Assembly: GCA_051875715.1 (NCBI GenBank)
Contig: JBJEHD010000024.1
Location: 1 to 64,000, forward strand
DNA from: DYCT01 sp051875715
Lineage (GTDB): Bacteria; Bacteroidota; Bacteroidia; Bacteroidales; Bacteroidaceae
DNA: 64,000 nt
Reading direction: 5' to 3'
Below, piece after piece: positions 33,072 to 42,291 of the stretch. Positions within the stretch are counted from its first letter, which is position 1; each line of letters begins with the position of its first letter. The position numbers were made by a program, and so were the translations under genes. The notes below the pieces were generated by a model. It saw only the letters and a program-made list of their open reading frames with translations, searched no databases and was not told the origin of the DNA.

Positions 33072-34547
33072 TTACTGTATGTTGCCCACCCACTTGAAGA
33101 GGCGGTTCCAGCGGATTTTCCCGTCGAACCATCCCCGGTCCTTATCCAGCGAAAGCCAGACGACGAGCGGTTTGCCCACCACGTGATCCTCGGGCACGAA
33201 GCCCCAGTAGCGCGAGTCGGCCGAATTATGCCGGTTGTCGCCCATCATCCAGTAATAGTCCATGCGGAAGGTGTACGTGTCCGTCTTCTCGCCGTTGATG
33301 TAGATGCCGTCGGCCTTCACCCGGAGGTCGTTCCCCTCGTAGACGCGTATGGGGCGGTCGTAGATAGGCAGGTTGTCGGCCGTCAGCCGGACGGTCGCCC
33401 CCTTCTTCGGAATCCAGATGGGCCCGTAGTTGTTGCGGTCCCACTTCGTGTAGAGGTTCAGCGGATAGAGGTTTCCGCCGTATTCCGGCTCCATGCGGAT
33501 GCCGGCCACGAGGTCCTTGCGAGCCAACAGGGCGTCGTGCGCCTTTTGGGTGAGGGGCATCAAGTAGAGCGTACACTCGGGGTTGTGCTGTCGCGTATCG
33601 TCGTCGCTGATGCCCAGTTCGCGGAACACCTCCTGCGGGATGGGCCGCCCGGTGGTCTCGATGATGTAGTTGAACTGCACGTTCTCCGGCTGCTTCTGCG
33701 CCACGCCGTTCAGATAGACCACGCCTTCCTTCAGCTGCAACGTGTCGCCCGGCAGACCCACGCAACGTTTCACGTAGTTTTCCCTCCGGTCCACCGGCCG
33801 CGTCACCACCTTGCCGTAGATGCCCGGGTTCTCCAGCACCCGCTTGCGTCCGGCGTTGTAGTACAGGCTGTACACCAGTTGCTGCTGTTCGCGGCTCAGC
33901 CCCTCCATGTCGACGGGGTTGGAGTAGATGCTCTGCCCCAGGTTGTAGCACAACGTATAGAAGTCGATGGCCTGATAGTCCGGCGCCGTGGCCACCGTGT
34001 CGCCGGCAGGAAAGTTGAAGACCACGATGTCGTTCAGTTCCACCTGCCCGAAGCCCTTCACCCGCCGGTAGTCCCACTGCGGCCACTCGAGGTACGACTT
34101 GGTGTTCAGCACGGGCAGCGTGTGCTGCGTCAGCGGCATGGACAGCGGCGTGTTGGGCACGCGCGGCCCGTAGCTCATCTTGCTCACGAACAGGAAGTCG
34201 CCCACCAGCAGCGACTTCTCCAACGAGGAGGACGGAATCTGGTAATTTTGGAAGAAATAGACGTTGACGAAATAGACGGCCACCAGGGCGAACACGATGG
34301 CATCCACCCAGCCCATGACGGCACGTACGGCCGCGCTCTTCGACTTTTTCCAGAAATACCAAGGAATCTTACGCGTGATGTAGGCATCGAAGATGAACGG
34401 CAGGACAATCAGTCCCAGCCAACTGCGCACCCATACCAGAAAGGCCAGATAGAGCAGGGCGACGATGCCGAAGCGCACCCACGAGGGCTTCTTCGCCGGT
34501 TCGTTGTTCTTTACGTGTTCGTCCGTAGGATTGGTCTGTACAGTCAT
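33072..34547 (-). CDS. lepB: Signal peptidase I
   Basis: LepB removes signal peptides from exported proteins at the periplasmic face of the inner membrane. The 491-residue protein has two N-terminal hydrophobic regions (about 25-58) and a further anchor (about 80-100). The catalytic serine S108 is in IPSSSLEKSL and the general-base lysine K260 in YVKRCVGLPGD. GDIVVFN-type, MMGDNRHNSADSRYWG and VPEDHVVGKP boxes complete the S26 set. It is longer than E. coli LepB because of insertions around residues 130-240. It lies between dapB (19 nt) and the catalytically altered paralogue (25 nt). Confidence 0.95.
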   Translation of the reverse strand: MTVQTNPTDEHVKNNEPAKKPSWVRFGIVALLYLAFLVWVRSWLGLIVLPFIFDAYITRKIPWYFWKKSKSAAVRAVMGWVDAIVFALVAVYFVNVYFFQNYQIPSSSLEKSLLVGDFLFVSKMSYGPRVPNTPLSMPLTQHTLPVLNTKSYLEWPQWDYRRVKGFGQVELNDIVVFNFPAGDTVATAPDYQAIDFYTLCYNLGQSIYSNPVDMEGLSREQQQLVYSLYYNAGRKRVLENPGIYGKVVTRPVDRRENYVKRCVGLPGDTLQLKEGVVYLNGVAQKQPENVQFNYIIETTGRPIPQEVFRELGISDDDTRQHNPECTLYLMPLTQKAHDALLARKDLVAGIRMEPEYGGNLYPLNLYTKWDRNNYGPIWIPKKGATVRLTADNLPIYDRPIRVYEGNDLRVKADGIYINGEKTDTYTFRMDYYWMMGDNRHNSADSRYWGFVPEDHVVGKPLVVWLSLDKDRGWFDGKIRWNRLFKWVGNIQ

Positions 34548-34566
34548 GATGGTCGGTTTTTAAGCG

Positions 34567-35286
34567 TTAGAATTGAAACAGGTCGTGCATGCCCAAGAAG
34601 CCGCAGTGCGTCTGCGTGTACTCGGCTGCCAGCACAGCCCCCAGCGCGAATCCCTTGCGGTTCTTGGCATCGTGCGTAATCGTGATGCTGTCGGCCTCCG
34701 AGTCGTAGCGGACGGAGTGAATGCCGAACACCTCGCCCTCGCGGATGGAGCGGATGGGCAGTTCGTCGGCCGACGCGGCCTCTTCCTTCACCCAACGGGT
34801 CTTCCGGTCGAGGTTCTCCAGGATGCCTTCGGCCAGGGTGATGGCCGTGCCGCTCGGCGCATCCAGTTTGTGTACGTGGTGAGTCTCGGTCATCGACACG
34901 TCGTACGTGGGAAACGCGTTCATGATACGGGCCAGATAGCGGTTTACGGCCGAGAAGATGGCTACGCCCAGGCTGAAGTTCGAGGCCCAGAAAAGCGTCT
35001 TGCCCTGTTCGGCACACAGCGTGCGAATCTCCTCGCCATGCTCGTCCATCCATCCCGTGCTGCCCGACACCACCTTCACCCCGGCCTCGAAGGCCTTGCG
35101 GTAGTTCTGGTAGGCCGATGCGGGCGAAGTGAACTCGATGGCCACGTCGGCCGAGCGAAAGGCCTCCGAGGCGAAGTCCTCCTGGTTGTCCACATCGATG
35201 ATGCTGACGATTTCGTGTCCGCGGCCGAGGGCTATCTTCTCGATTTCCTTCCCCATCTTTCCATATCCAATCAATGCAATCTTCAT
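34567..35286 (-). CDS. dapB: 4-hydroxy-tetrahydrodipicolinate reductase
   Basis: DapB reduces the DapA product with NAD(P)H in the lysine/diaminopimelate pathway that feeds peptidoglycan. The 239 residues begin with the nucleotide loop LIGYGKMGKEIE and contain the catalytic and substrate motif HHVHKLDAPSGTA. The protein is shorter than the E. coli enzyme but typical of Bacteroidetes. It is the first gene of the minus-strand run dapB-lepB-lepB paralogue-WbqC and has a promoter box at 35329-35336. Confidence 0.95.
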   Translation of the reverse strand: MKIALIGYGKMGKEIEKIALGRGHEIVSIIDVDNQEDFASEAFRSADVAIEFTSPASAYQNYRKAFEAGVKVVSGSTGWMDEHGEEIRTLCAEQGKTLFWASNFSLGVAIFSAVNRYLARIMNAFPTYDVSMTETHHVHKLDAPSGTAITLAEGILENLDRKTRWVKEEAASADELPIRSIREGEVFGIHSVRYDSEADSITITHDAKNRKGFALGAVLAAEYTQTHCGFLGMHDLFQF

Positions 35287-35328
35287 AATTCTCTTTCCTT
35301 TTTTATATCATTATACTACTTGAACGGA

Positions 35329-35336
35329 CAAAAATA
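35329..35336 (-). promoter_or_regulatory. Putative dapB operon promoter, TATTTTTG
   Basis: Read on the minus strand this is TATTTTTG, an exact -7 consensus match about 43 nt before dapB, in an AT-rich leader. Confidence 0.5.
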
Positions 35337-35371
35337 GGCATTTCGTCTTTATCGCCCGTCCTTTTTGTCAC

Positions 35372-36610
35372 TTAAAATCGTTTGACGAGCCAATCCAGGT
35401 TCACACGCAGATACAGTCCGGCCGCCAGGCTCAGCGCGTTGCCTTCGCGGTAGCGGCGTCCGCCGGCCTCGTCGACGTCCGTCGGCAAATGGTCGTACAC
35501 GTCGGCATGGATGCCCCAGGCAATGCCTTTGGCCAGCCGCTGGCTGTACTCCAGCCGGGCCGTCAGCATCTGGGGCGTGTCATACGTCACCCCATTTTCG
35601 TCCACCGAGACGGTGCCGAACAGCGGATTGCCGTGGATGCTGACGAAGTCCTTGCACTGCCAGTAGCCCAGGTTCACCCGGAAACGCCACACGTCGGCCG
35701 CCGCCTTGGCATACAAGCCGTATCCCTTGTCGAACGGCAGGGCCTGCCCACTCTGCTGCCCGAAGTAGGTGCCCACAGCCTCCAGGTTCAAACGGGTCAG
35801 GCAGCGGTTGCGCAGGTGGATGTCCAGCCCCACGCCAGCGGCGGCATTCAGCCACGTCTTCACGCTGCGCGAGGGGGCCGTCGGATTGATTTCGCCGCCC
35901 CGATGCTGAAACACGGCCTGTACGGGAAAGTAGACGTGTGCCGCTGCCTCCGGCCGGTTGGCCCGGAAACGGGTGGACAAACCGAAGGTGAAGGCTTCCT
36001 GATGGTCGTCGTTTCGGAAAATGAAACTCTCCCAGTTCACCCACAGGTCCACGAGCGCCGGACGCGTGCGCCACAGCAGCTGCACCCCGGCCTCGGGGTC
36101 GCCCGTCAGGCCCATCTCCGGATTGTAGAGAGGCTCCACCAGCCGGTGGTTGTTCTTGCCGTAGAGCGTGCCCAACACGATGTCGAACTGGCGGCTCAGG
36201 CCCAACCGCACCCGGAAGACCGGCAGGCAGTGGAAACCCTTCTGCGTCTGGCCGCCCTTCCACACCGCCACGTCGTGGTAGTTCAGGTTCGGATACTTGT
36301 CGGCACCCCAATAGCGCAGCAGGTAGACGCCCGCCTCCACCGTGAGGTTCTTCAGCGGCTGGTAACTGACCGTCGGTTGCAACCACAAACCCGGCAACGT
36401 ATATCCCTTGGTCAAACGACCCTGGTACTCGTTGTCGCGCACAAAACTCACATTGTCGATGCGAACCCGCAGTTCGCCCTTTCCCTGGCGGTCGATACGG
36501 CTTTCCTGACAGAAAAGCAGCGAGTCCATCTGGGCCTTCACGTCCGAAGGCAGCCACAACAAAGCCACACACATGGCAACAAACAATTGGCGCATCATCG
36601 TATGATTCAT
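35372..36610 (-). CDS. Putative outer-membrane beta-barrel protein
   Basis: This 412-residue protein begins with a signal peptide (ending ...VKAQ near residue 26). Many amphipathic strands of alternating hydrophobic residues follow (GLWLQPTVSYQPL, LTVEAGVYLLRYWG, RVRLGLSRQFDIVLGTLYG), and it ends in Phe, as outer-membrane barrels do. No family is certain. It is a lone gene after dapB. A start at the second Met pair (residue 5) is equally possible. It could be a porin-like or capsule-associated barrel. Confidence 0.7.
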   Translation of the reverse strand: MNHTMMRQLFVAMCVALLWLPSDVKAQMDSLLFCQESRIDRQGKGELRVRIDNVSFVRDNEYQGRLTKGYTLPGLWLQPTVSYQPLKNLTVEAGVYLLRYWGADKYPNLNYHDVAVWKGGQTQKGFHCLPVFRVRLGLSRQFDIVLGTLYGKNNHRLVEPLYNPEMGLTGDPEAGVQLLWRTRPALVDLWVNWESFIFRNDDHQEAFTFGLSTRFRANRPEAAAHVYFPVQAVFQHRGGEINPTAPSRSVKTWLNAAAGVGLDIHLRNRCLTRLNLEAVGTYFGQQSGQALPFDKGYGLYAKAAADVWRFRVNLGYWQCKDFVSIHGNPLFGTVSVDENGVTYDTPQMLTARLEYSQRLAKGIAWGIHADVYDHLPTDVDEAGGRRYREGNALSLAAGLYLRVNLDWLVKRF

Positions 36611-36654
36611 TTAAATAGTGGCGGCAAAAGTAATGAAAATTCAGATGAACGCCC

Positions 36655-36662
36655 TATATTTG
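36655..36662 (+). promoter_or_regulatory. Putative promoter of the DUF2851 gene, TATATTTG
   Basis: TATATTTG is an exact -7 consensus match about 55 nt before the DUF2851 start, in the divergent spacer with the outer-membrane-protein gene. Confidence 0.5.
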
Positions 36663-36717
36663 GGGCACTTTAACCCCTTTCGTCCTGCACGAAGCGGGCC
36701 ACACCTAATCTTGAGTC

Positions 36718-38031
36718 ATGGAACAACTGCTGCACTACGTATGGAAACACAAACTGTTTCCGCTGAGAGCACTGACCACCACCGACGGCCTGCCGGTGGA
36801 AGTCGTCGACCCGGGCCTGCCCAACACCAACGCCGGGCCGGACTTCTTCAACGCCAAAGTCCGCATCGACGGGACCATGTGGGTAGGCAACGTGGAGGTG
36901 CACACGCTTGCATCCGACTGGCACCGCCACGGACACGACACCGACCGCAAATACGACTCGGTGGTACTCCACGTGGTGGGCACGCCCGACTGCCAAGTGT
37001 GCCGCACCAACGGCGAGCCGATTCCGCAGCTGACACTGCCCTGCCCCGACCATGTGCTCCGCAACTATCGCCAGTTGCTCCAGGCCGACCGCAACCTTCG
37101 TTGCCGCGACTTCCTGCCCGACCTGCCCCGTCTGAGCGTCCACTCCTGGATGGCCGCCCTCCAGACCGAACGCTTCCAGCAAAAGGCCCAGCAGGTTGAG
37201 GCCCGGCTGCAACGCTGCGACGGCAATTGGGAGGATGCCTTCTTCGTCACCCTGGCCCGCAACTTCGGTTTCGGCCTCAACGGCGACACCTTCGAGCAAT
37301 GGGCCGAGCGCATCCCCCTGCGTGCCGTGGACAAGCACCGCGACAACCTGTTCCAAATAGAGGCCATCTTCTTCGGCCAGGCCGGCCTGCTCGACGGCCC
37401 GACGGACGACACCTACTGCCAGCAACTGCAACGCGAATACGCCTACCTGCGCCACAAATTCGGCCTGCAGCCCCTCGAAGGGTGGCGGTGGAGCACGCTC
37501 CGCTCGCGTCCCGGCAACTTCCCGCACATCCGCCTGGCCCAACTCGCCATGCTCTACTACCAGGAACAGGGCCTGTTCTCGCGGGTGATGGAGGCCGCCA
37601 CGACCCAACAGGCGAAAGCACTGCTGGCTTCGCGCGTGTCGGACTATTGGGAGACGCACTACCTCTTCGGACGCACCTCGCCCCGGCGAGCCAAGACGGT
37701 CAGCGCCCGCTCGCTCGACCTGGTGCTCATCAACACCGTGGTTCCCTTCCTCTACACCTACGGCACACGCCAGGGCAACGAGGCCCTGCGCCAACGGGCC
37801 ACCGCCTTCCTCGAGGAACTGAAGCCGGAGCAGAACCACATCATCCGGATGTGGCAGGAAGCCGGCCTGCCGGTGGAGAACGCAGCCGACACGCAAGCCC
37901 TCATCCAACTGAAGAAAGCCTATTGCGACCCGAAGAAGTGCCTGCAGTGCCGTTTCGGTTTCGAATACCTACGCCAGAAAAACTCCGTCCGAACAGAGGA
38001 AAACAAGACGCCGCCGGCACCGGCGGACTGA
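36718..38031 (+). CDS. DUF2851 family protein
   Basis: This is a 437-residue cytoplasmic protein of the DUF2851 family, common in Bacteroidetes. It has the characteristic N-terminus LLHYVWKHKLFPLRALTTTDG, then VDPGLPNTNAGPDFFNAKVRIDGTMWVGNVEVH and SVVLHVVGTPD. The C-terminal part carries a Cys pattern (CDPKKCLQCRFGFEYL) that could hold a metal or cluster. No function is established. The N-terminal region has Asp/Glu/His conservation reminiscent of nuclease folds, which is inference only. It precedes the hybrid sensor gene by 79 nt, with a separate promoter between them. Confidence 0.85.
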   Translation: MEQLLHYVWKHKLFPLRALTTTDGLPVEVVDPGLPNTNAGPDFFNAKVRIDGTMWVGNVEVHTLASDWHRHGHDTDRKYDSVVLHVVGTPDCQVCRTNGEPIPQLTLPCPDHVLRNYRQLLQADRNLRCRDFLPDLPRLSVHSWMAALQTERFQQKAQQVEARLQRCDGNWEDAFFVTLARNFGFGLNGDTFEQWAERIPLRAVDKHRDNLFQIEAIFFGQAGLLDGPTDDTYCQQLQREYAYLRHKFGLQPLEGWRWSTLRSRPGNFPHIRLAQLAMLYYQEQGLFSRVMEAATTQQAKALLASRVSDYWETHYLFGRTSPRRAKTVSARSLDLVLINTVVPFLYTYGTRQGNEALRQRATAFLEELKPEQNHIIRMWQEAGLPVENAADTQALIQLKKAYCDPKKCLQCRFGFEYLRQKNSVRTEENKTPPAPAD

Positions 38032-38050
38032 CACTTTGTCTGCCGAAAGA

Positions 38051-38081
38051 TTTGTATTTTAAACAATGTTTTCTACTTTTG
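38051..38081 (+). promoter_or_regulatory. Putative promoter of the hybrid two-component gene, TTTG-19-TACTTTTG
   Basis: TTTG at 38051-38054 and TACTTTTG at 38074-38081 are 19 nt apart and match both Bacteroidetes promoter elements. The box ends 29 nt before the start codon. Confidence 0.6.
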
Positions 38082-38110
38082 TCCGCAACTGTTAACCCAC
38101 AAACATACGA

Positions 38111-41100
38111 ATGCATCTGCAAACGAAACATATACGCCGACTTTTAGTCAGCCTCCTGCTGACCCTGGCGGCTTCGCCGTTGTGGTCTACGTGGGGGGGT
38201 AAGGAATTTACGTTCAGGCACCTGACCACCGACGACGGACTGTCGCAAATCACGGTCAACTCCATCTACGTGGACGAACGCGGCTTCGTCTGGATAGGCA
38301 CCCGCGACGGCCTCTGCCGCTACAACGGCAACGACATCAAGGCATTCAAGCAAGAGAAGAACAACCCCAACAGCCTCTTCTGCAACAGCATCATCCGCCT
38401 CGACGGCGACCACGACGGACGCGTCTACCTGCTCTGCACCGAAGGCGTGGCCGAGTTCAACTTCCGCACCGAAAAGTTCAAGACGCTGCTTTCGGGCAAG
38501 GCCACCTCCATCTACTACCAGGACGGCGGCCTCTACATCGGCCAGGGGCACCGCATCCTCTTCTTCGACCCCGCCACGCACGAAATCACCACCTACTACG
38601 AACTGCCCGACCGCCAGGCCAACATCTACTGCCTCTTCAAGGACGAGAAGGGCACGCTCTGGATAGGCACCACCAACGAGGGCGTGTTCTGCCTCGACAC
38701 CAAGATGAAAGAACTGACCGGGCACCCGGTGAAGAAAGCCAACATCACCAACATCTATCAGGACAGCGAGAAAGGCATCTGGATAGGCAGCTGGACCGAC
38801 GGCGCCTTCTGGTTCAAGGACGGGAAGATGACCAATTTCCGCTACGAAGCCAACGACCCGAACTCGCTCTGCTCCGACTTCGTACGCGACTGCTGCGAGG
38901 ACAGCGAAGGCTACCTCTGGATAGGCACCTTCTACGGGCTGAACTGCTACGACAAGCGCACCGGCCGATTTCTCCGCTTCGAGGCCGACATCAACCACCC
39001 CGAAGGGCTGAGCAACTCGTCGGTATGGTGCATCAAGAAGGACGCACAAGGCACGCTCTGGATGGGCACCTACTTCGGCGGCGTCAACTACTTCAACCCT
39101 TCGTACGAAATCTACACCCGCTTCGAGGTGTCGAATACCGAGAGACTCGGGCTGAGTTCACCCATCGTGGGGCGGATGCTCGAAGACAAGGACCACAACT
39201 TCTGGATTGCCACCGAGGGCGGCGGACTGAACAAGTACGACCCGCAGACCGGCACCTTCAAATGGTACATGCACCAGGAAGGGCGCAACAGCATCTCGCA
39301 GAACAACGTCAAGGCACTCTATTACGACGAGCGGCACGACTGCCTCTGGATAGGCACCCACCTGGGAAGCCTGAACCGCCTCGACCTCCGGACCGAACAC
39401 TTCACCCACTACCCCGTCCGCGAAGGCGACCCGCAATCGCTCCCGTCCGACATCATCCGCGACATCATCCCCTACAAGGACAGCCTCATCGTGGCCACGC
39501 AGAACGGCGTATGCCTGTTCAATCCCGCCGACGGCAAATGCCGCCAACTGTTCAAAGACAGTTCGCTGGGCCGGAGCATCAAGATGGTGGCCTCCGTCAT
39601 CTTCGACCACGAGGGGACGCTCTGGATTGCCGCCACGGGCGAAGGCGTGTTCAGTTACCGGTTCGACACCAACGAACTGACCAACTACCGCCACGACCCG
39701 GCCAACCCGGCCAGCCTCAGCAACAACAACGTGAACAACATCACCGAGGGCCACAACCAGGACCTCTGGTTCTCCACCTCGGGCAGCGGACTGGACCGCT
39801 TCCGCTACCAGACGCAGACCTTCGAGAACTTCGACCAGTTGCACAACGGCCTGGCCAGCGACTGCGTCTACTCGGTGTGCGAGTCACGCTACGGCAAATT
39901 GCTCGTCATCACCAACCGCGGCTTCTCGCAGTTCGACAAGGAGACCCGCACGTTCCGCAACTACACCATCGACGACGGCTTCCCGCTGACGGCCGTCAAC
40001 GAGAACGCCCTTTACCTCTCCTCCTCCGGCGAGGTGTGGCTGGGCGGCGTGACGGGGCTGGTCACCTTCAAGGAGAAAGACCTGAAATTCGACCCCAAGC
40101 CCTACAACATCATCCCCATCCGCCTGACCGTGAACGGCAAGGAGGTGCGCGTGGGCGACGACACCGGCATCCTGAGCACCTCGCTCTGCAGCACCGACCG
40201 CATCACGCTCAACAGCCAGCAGTCGGTGTTCACCATCGAGTTCGCCTTGTCGAACTTCATCCCGGCCAACAAGGACGACATCGTCTACCGCCTCGAGGGC
40301 TTCTCCAACGAATGGATCGACACGAAGGGCCGCAACTTCATCACCTACACCAACCTGAACCCCGGCACCTATACGCTGGTGGTGAAGGGCAAGGACAGCC
40401 CCTTTGCGCCTCAGACCCGGCTCAGCATCAAGGTGCTCCCGCCGCTGTACAAGACCACGGCCGCCTACCTCGTCTATGCGTTGCTGCTGGCCGTCGTGTT
40501 CTACTACCTGGTGCGTGCCTACAACGGCCGCATCAAACTGCAGGAATCGCTGAAGTACGAGCAGACGCACATCCGCGACATCGAGCTGCTCAACCAGTCG
40601 AAACTGCGCTTCTTCACCAACATATCGCACGAGTTCCGCACGCCGCTCACGCTCATCATGGGGCACGTGGAGATGCTGCTGCAAGTGCAGAGTTTCACCC
40701 CGGCGGTCTACAACCGCGTCTTGAGCGTCTACAAGAACTGCCTGCAGCTGCAGGACCTCATCGGCGAGCTGCTCGACTTCCGCAAGACGGAGCAGGGACA
40801 CATGAAGCTGAAGGTGTGGAGCCACGACCTGGTCGACTTCATCCAGGAGCATTACCTCATCTTTAAGGAATACGCCACCAGCAAGCGCATCCGCCTGCTC
40901 TTCGAGAAGGGTATCGACTCGCTGGAGGTGTGGTTCGACGCCAAGCAGTTCCAGAAGGTGGTCAACAACCTCGTCTCGAACGCCATCAAGCACACCCAGG
41001 CCGGCGACACCATCACCCTGCGCATCCGCCGGGAGGGCGACGAGGCCGTGTTCGAGGTGGCGGACACCGGCACGGGCATCGCCCCCGACGAGGTGGACAA

Positions 41101-42169
41101 AGTGTTCGAACGCTTCTACCAGAACCAGAAGGAGCAGGTAGGCACAGGCATCGGCCTGGCCCTGACGAAGGGCATCGTGGAACTGCACCACGGCACCATC
41201 GACGTAAGCAGCGAACTGGGCAAGGGCAGCACCTTCACCGTACGGCTGAAACTGGGGCACGCCCACTTTGCCGACGAGCAACTGCTCGAGACCGACAACG
41301 CCGACCAGACCTTCCTGCAGCAGGCCCGCCTGGCGCTCGACCTGAGGGAACAGGACCAGGCCGGCACCCCGGCCTTGCGAAACGGGCAGGCGAAAATCCT
41401 CATCGTCGAGGACAACGAGGCGCTGAAGGAGATGCTGGCCAACATCTTCTCGACGTTCTACACCGTGGTCACCGCGGCCAACGGCCAGGAAGCCTGGCAG
41501 CGTGTGCAGGCCGAACAGCCCGATATCGTGCTGAGCGACGTGATGATGCCCGTCATGTCGGGCACCGAACTGTGCAAGCGCATCAAGGAGAACATTGAGA
41601 CCTGCCACATCCCCGTGGTGCTCATCACCGCCCGCACGGCCATCGAATACAACATGGAAGGCCTCCGGCTGGGGGCCGACGACTATGTGACGAAGCCTTT
41701 CAACGTCAACGTGCTCATCTCGCGCTGCAACAACCTGGTGAACAGCCGCATCATGCTGCACGAGAAATTCAGCAAACAACCACAAATCTCCCCGCAAATG
41801 CTTGCCACCAACGCCATGGACAAGGCCGTCCTCGACAAGGCCACCCAGATCATCGAACGCTACATCGACAACACCGACTTCAACATCAACATCTTCGCCC
41901 GCGAGATGGGCATCGCCCGCACGAACCTGTTTGTCAAAATCAAAGGCATCACCGGGCAGACGCCCAACGAGTTCGTCTCCACCATCCGGCTGAAGAAGGC
42001 GGCCATCCTGCTGCGCAACAATCCGGAGCTGAGCATCTCCGAAGTGTCGGACATGGTGGGCTTCAGTTCGTCGCGCTACTTCAGCAAATGCTTCAAGGAC
42101 CAATACCACATCAGCCCCATCGCCTACCGCAAGGGAGGCGCCGAGGAAGGAGAGGAGGAGGCAGAGTGA
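38111..42169 (+). CDS. Hybrid two-component system sensor-regulator (HTCS)
   Basis: HTCS proteins join periplasmic glycan sensing and transcription control in one chain. In 1352 residues the order is: signal/anchor (about 1-25); a two-bladed propeller region built from repeated WIGT...GL motifs (about 30-690); a Y_Y_Y domain; a transmembrane helix (about 785-805); a histidine kinase with the phosphorylatable H840 in NISHEFRTPLTL; an ATPase lid (NLVSNAIKHT, DTGTGIAPDE); a receiver domain with D1143 in VLSDVMMP; and an AraC-type DNA-binding end (SEVSDMVGFSSSRYFSKCFKDQY). The family-8 lyase gene follows on the same strand, so it probably senses a glycosaminoglycan fragment. Confidence 0.95.
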   Translation: MHLQTKHIRRLLVSLLLTLAASPLWSTWGGKEFTFRHLTTDDGLSQITVNSIYVDERGFVWIGTRDGLCRYNGNDIKAFKQEKNNPNSLFCNSIIRLDGDHDGRVYLLCTEGVAEFNFRTEKFKTLLSGKATSIYYQDGGLYIGQGHRILFFDPATHEITTYYELPDRQANIYCLFKDEKGTLWIGTTNEGVFCLDTKMKELTGHPVKKANITNIYQDSEKGIWIGSWTDGAFWFKDGKMTNFRYEANDPNSLCSDFVRDCCEDSEGYLWIGTFYGLNCYDKRTGRFLRFEADINHPEGLSNSSVWCIKKDAQGTLWMGTYFGGVNYFNPSYEIYTRFEVSNTERLGLSSPIVGRMLEDKDHNFWIATEGGGLNKYDPQTGTFKWYMHQEGRNSISQNNVKALYYDERHDCLWIGTHLGSLNRLDLRTEHFTHYPVREGDPQSLPSDIIRDIIPYKDSLIVATQNGVCLFNPADGKCRQLFKDSSLGRSIKMVASVIFDHEGTLWIAATGEGVFSYRFDTNELTNYRHDPANPASLSNNNVNNITEGHNQDLWFSTSGSGLDRFRYQTQTFENFDQLHNGLASDCVYSVCESRYGKLLVITNRGFSQFDKETRTFRNYTIDDGFPLTAVNENALYLSSSGEVWLGGVTGLVTFKEKDLKFDPKPYNIIPIRLTVNGKEVRVGDDTGILSTSLCSTDRITLNSQQSVFTIEFALSNFIPANKDDIVYRLEGFSNEWIDTKGRNFITYTNLNPGTYTLVVKGKDSPFAPQTRLSIKVLPPLYKTTAAYLVYALLLAVVFYYLVRAYNGRIKLQESLKYEQTHIRDIELLNQSKLRFFTNISHEFRTPLTLIMGHVEMLLQVQSFTPAVYNRVLSVYKNCLQLQDLIGELLDFRKTEQGHMKLKVWSHDLVDFIQEHYLIFKEYATSKRIRLLFEKGIDSLEVWFDAKQFQKVVNNLVSNAIKHTQAGDTITLRIRREGDEAVFEVADTGTGIAPDEVDKVFERFYQNQKEQVGTGIGLALTKGIVELHHGTIDVSSELGKGSTFTVRLKLGHAHFADEQLLETDNADQTFLQQARLALDLREQDQAGTPALRNGQAKILIVEDNEALKEMLANIFSTFYTVVTAANGQEAWQRVQAEQPDIVLSDVMMPVMSGTELCKRIKENIETCHIPVVLITARTAIEYNMEGLRLGADDYVTKPFNVNVLISRCNNLVNSRIMLHEKFSKQPQISPQMLATNAMDKAVLDKATQIIERYIDNTDFNINIFAREMGIARTNLFVKIKGITGQTPNEFVSTIRLKKAAILLRNNPELSISEVSDMVGFSSSRYFSKCFKDQYHISPIAYRKGGAEEGEEEAE

Positions 42170-42291
42170 TGCAGCACCGCCACGGATGATTGTGGACTTA
42201 TTCTGTACGATTGTCCACCCCTTGATTGGCAGACAATCGGCATTTTTGCACCATCAGAACAAAACGAACGAACTTTAATTCTATCATTACT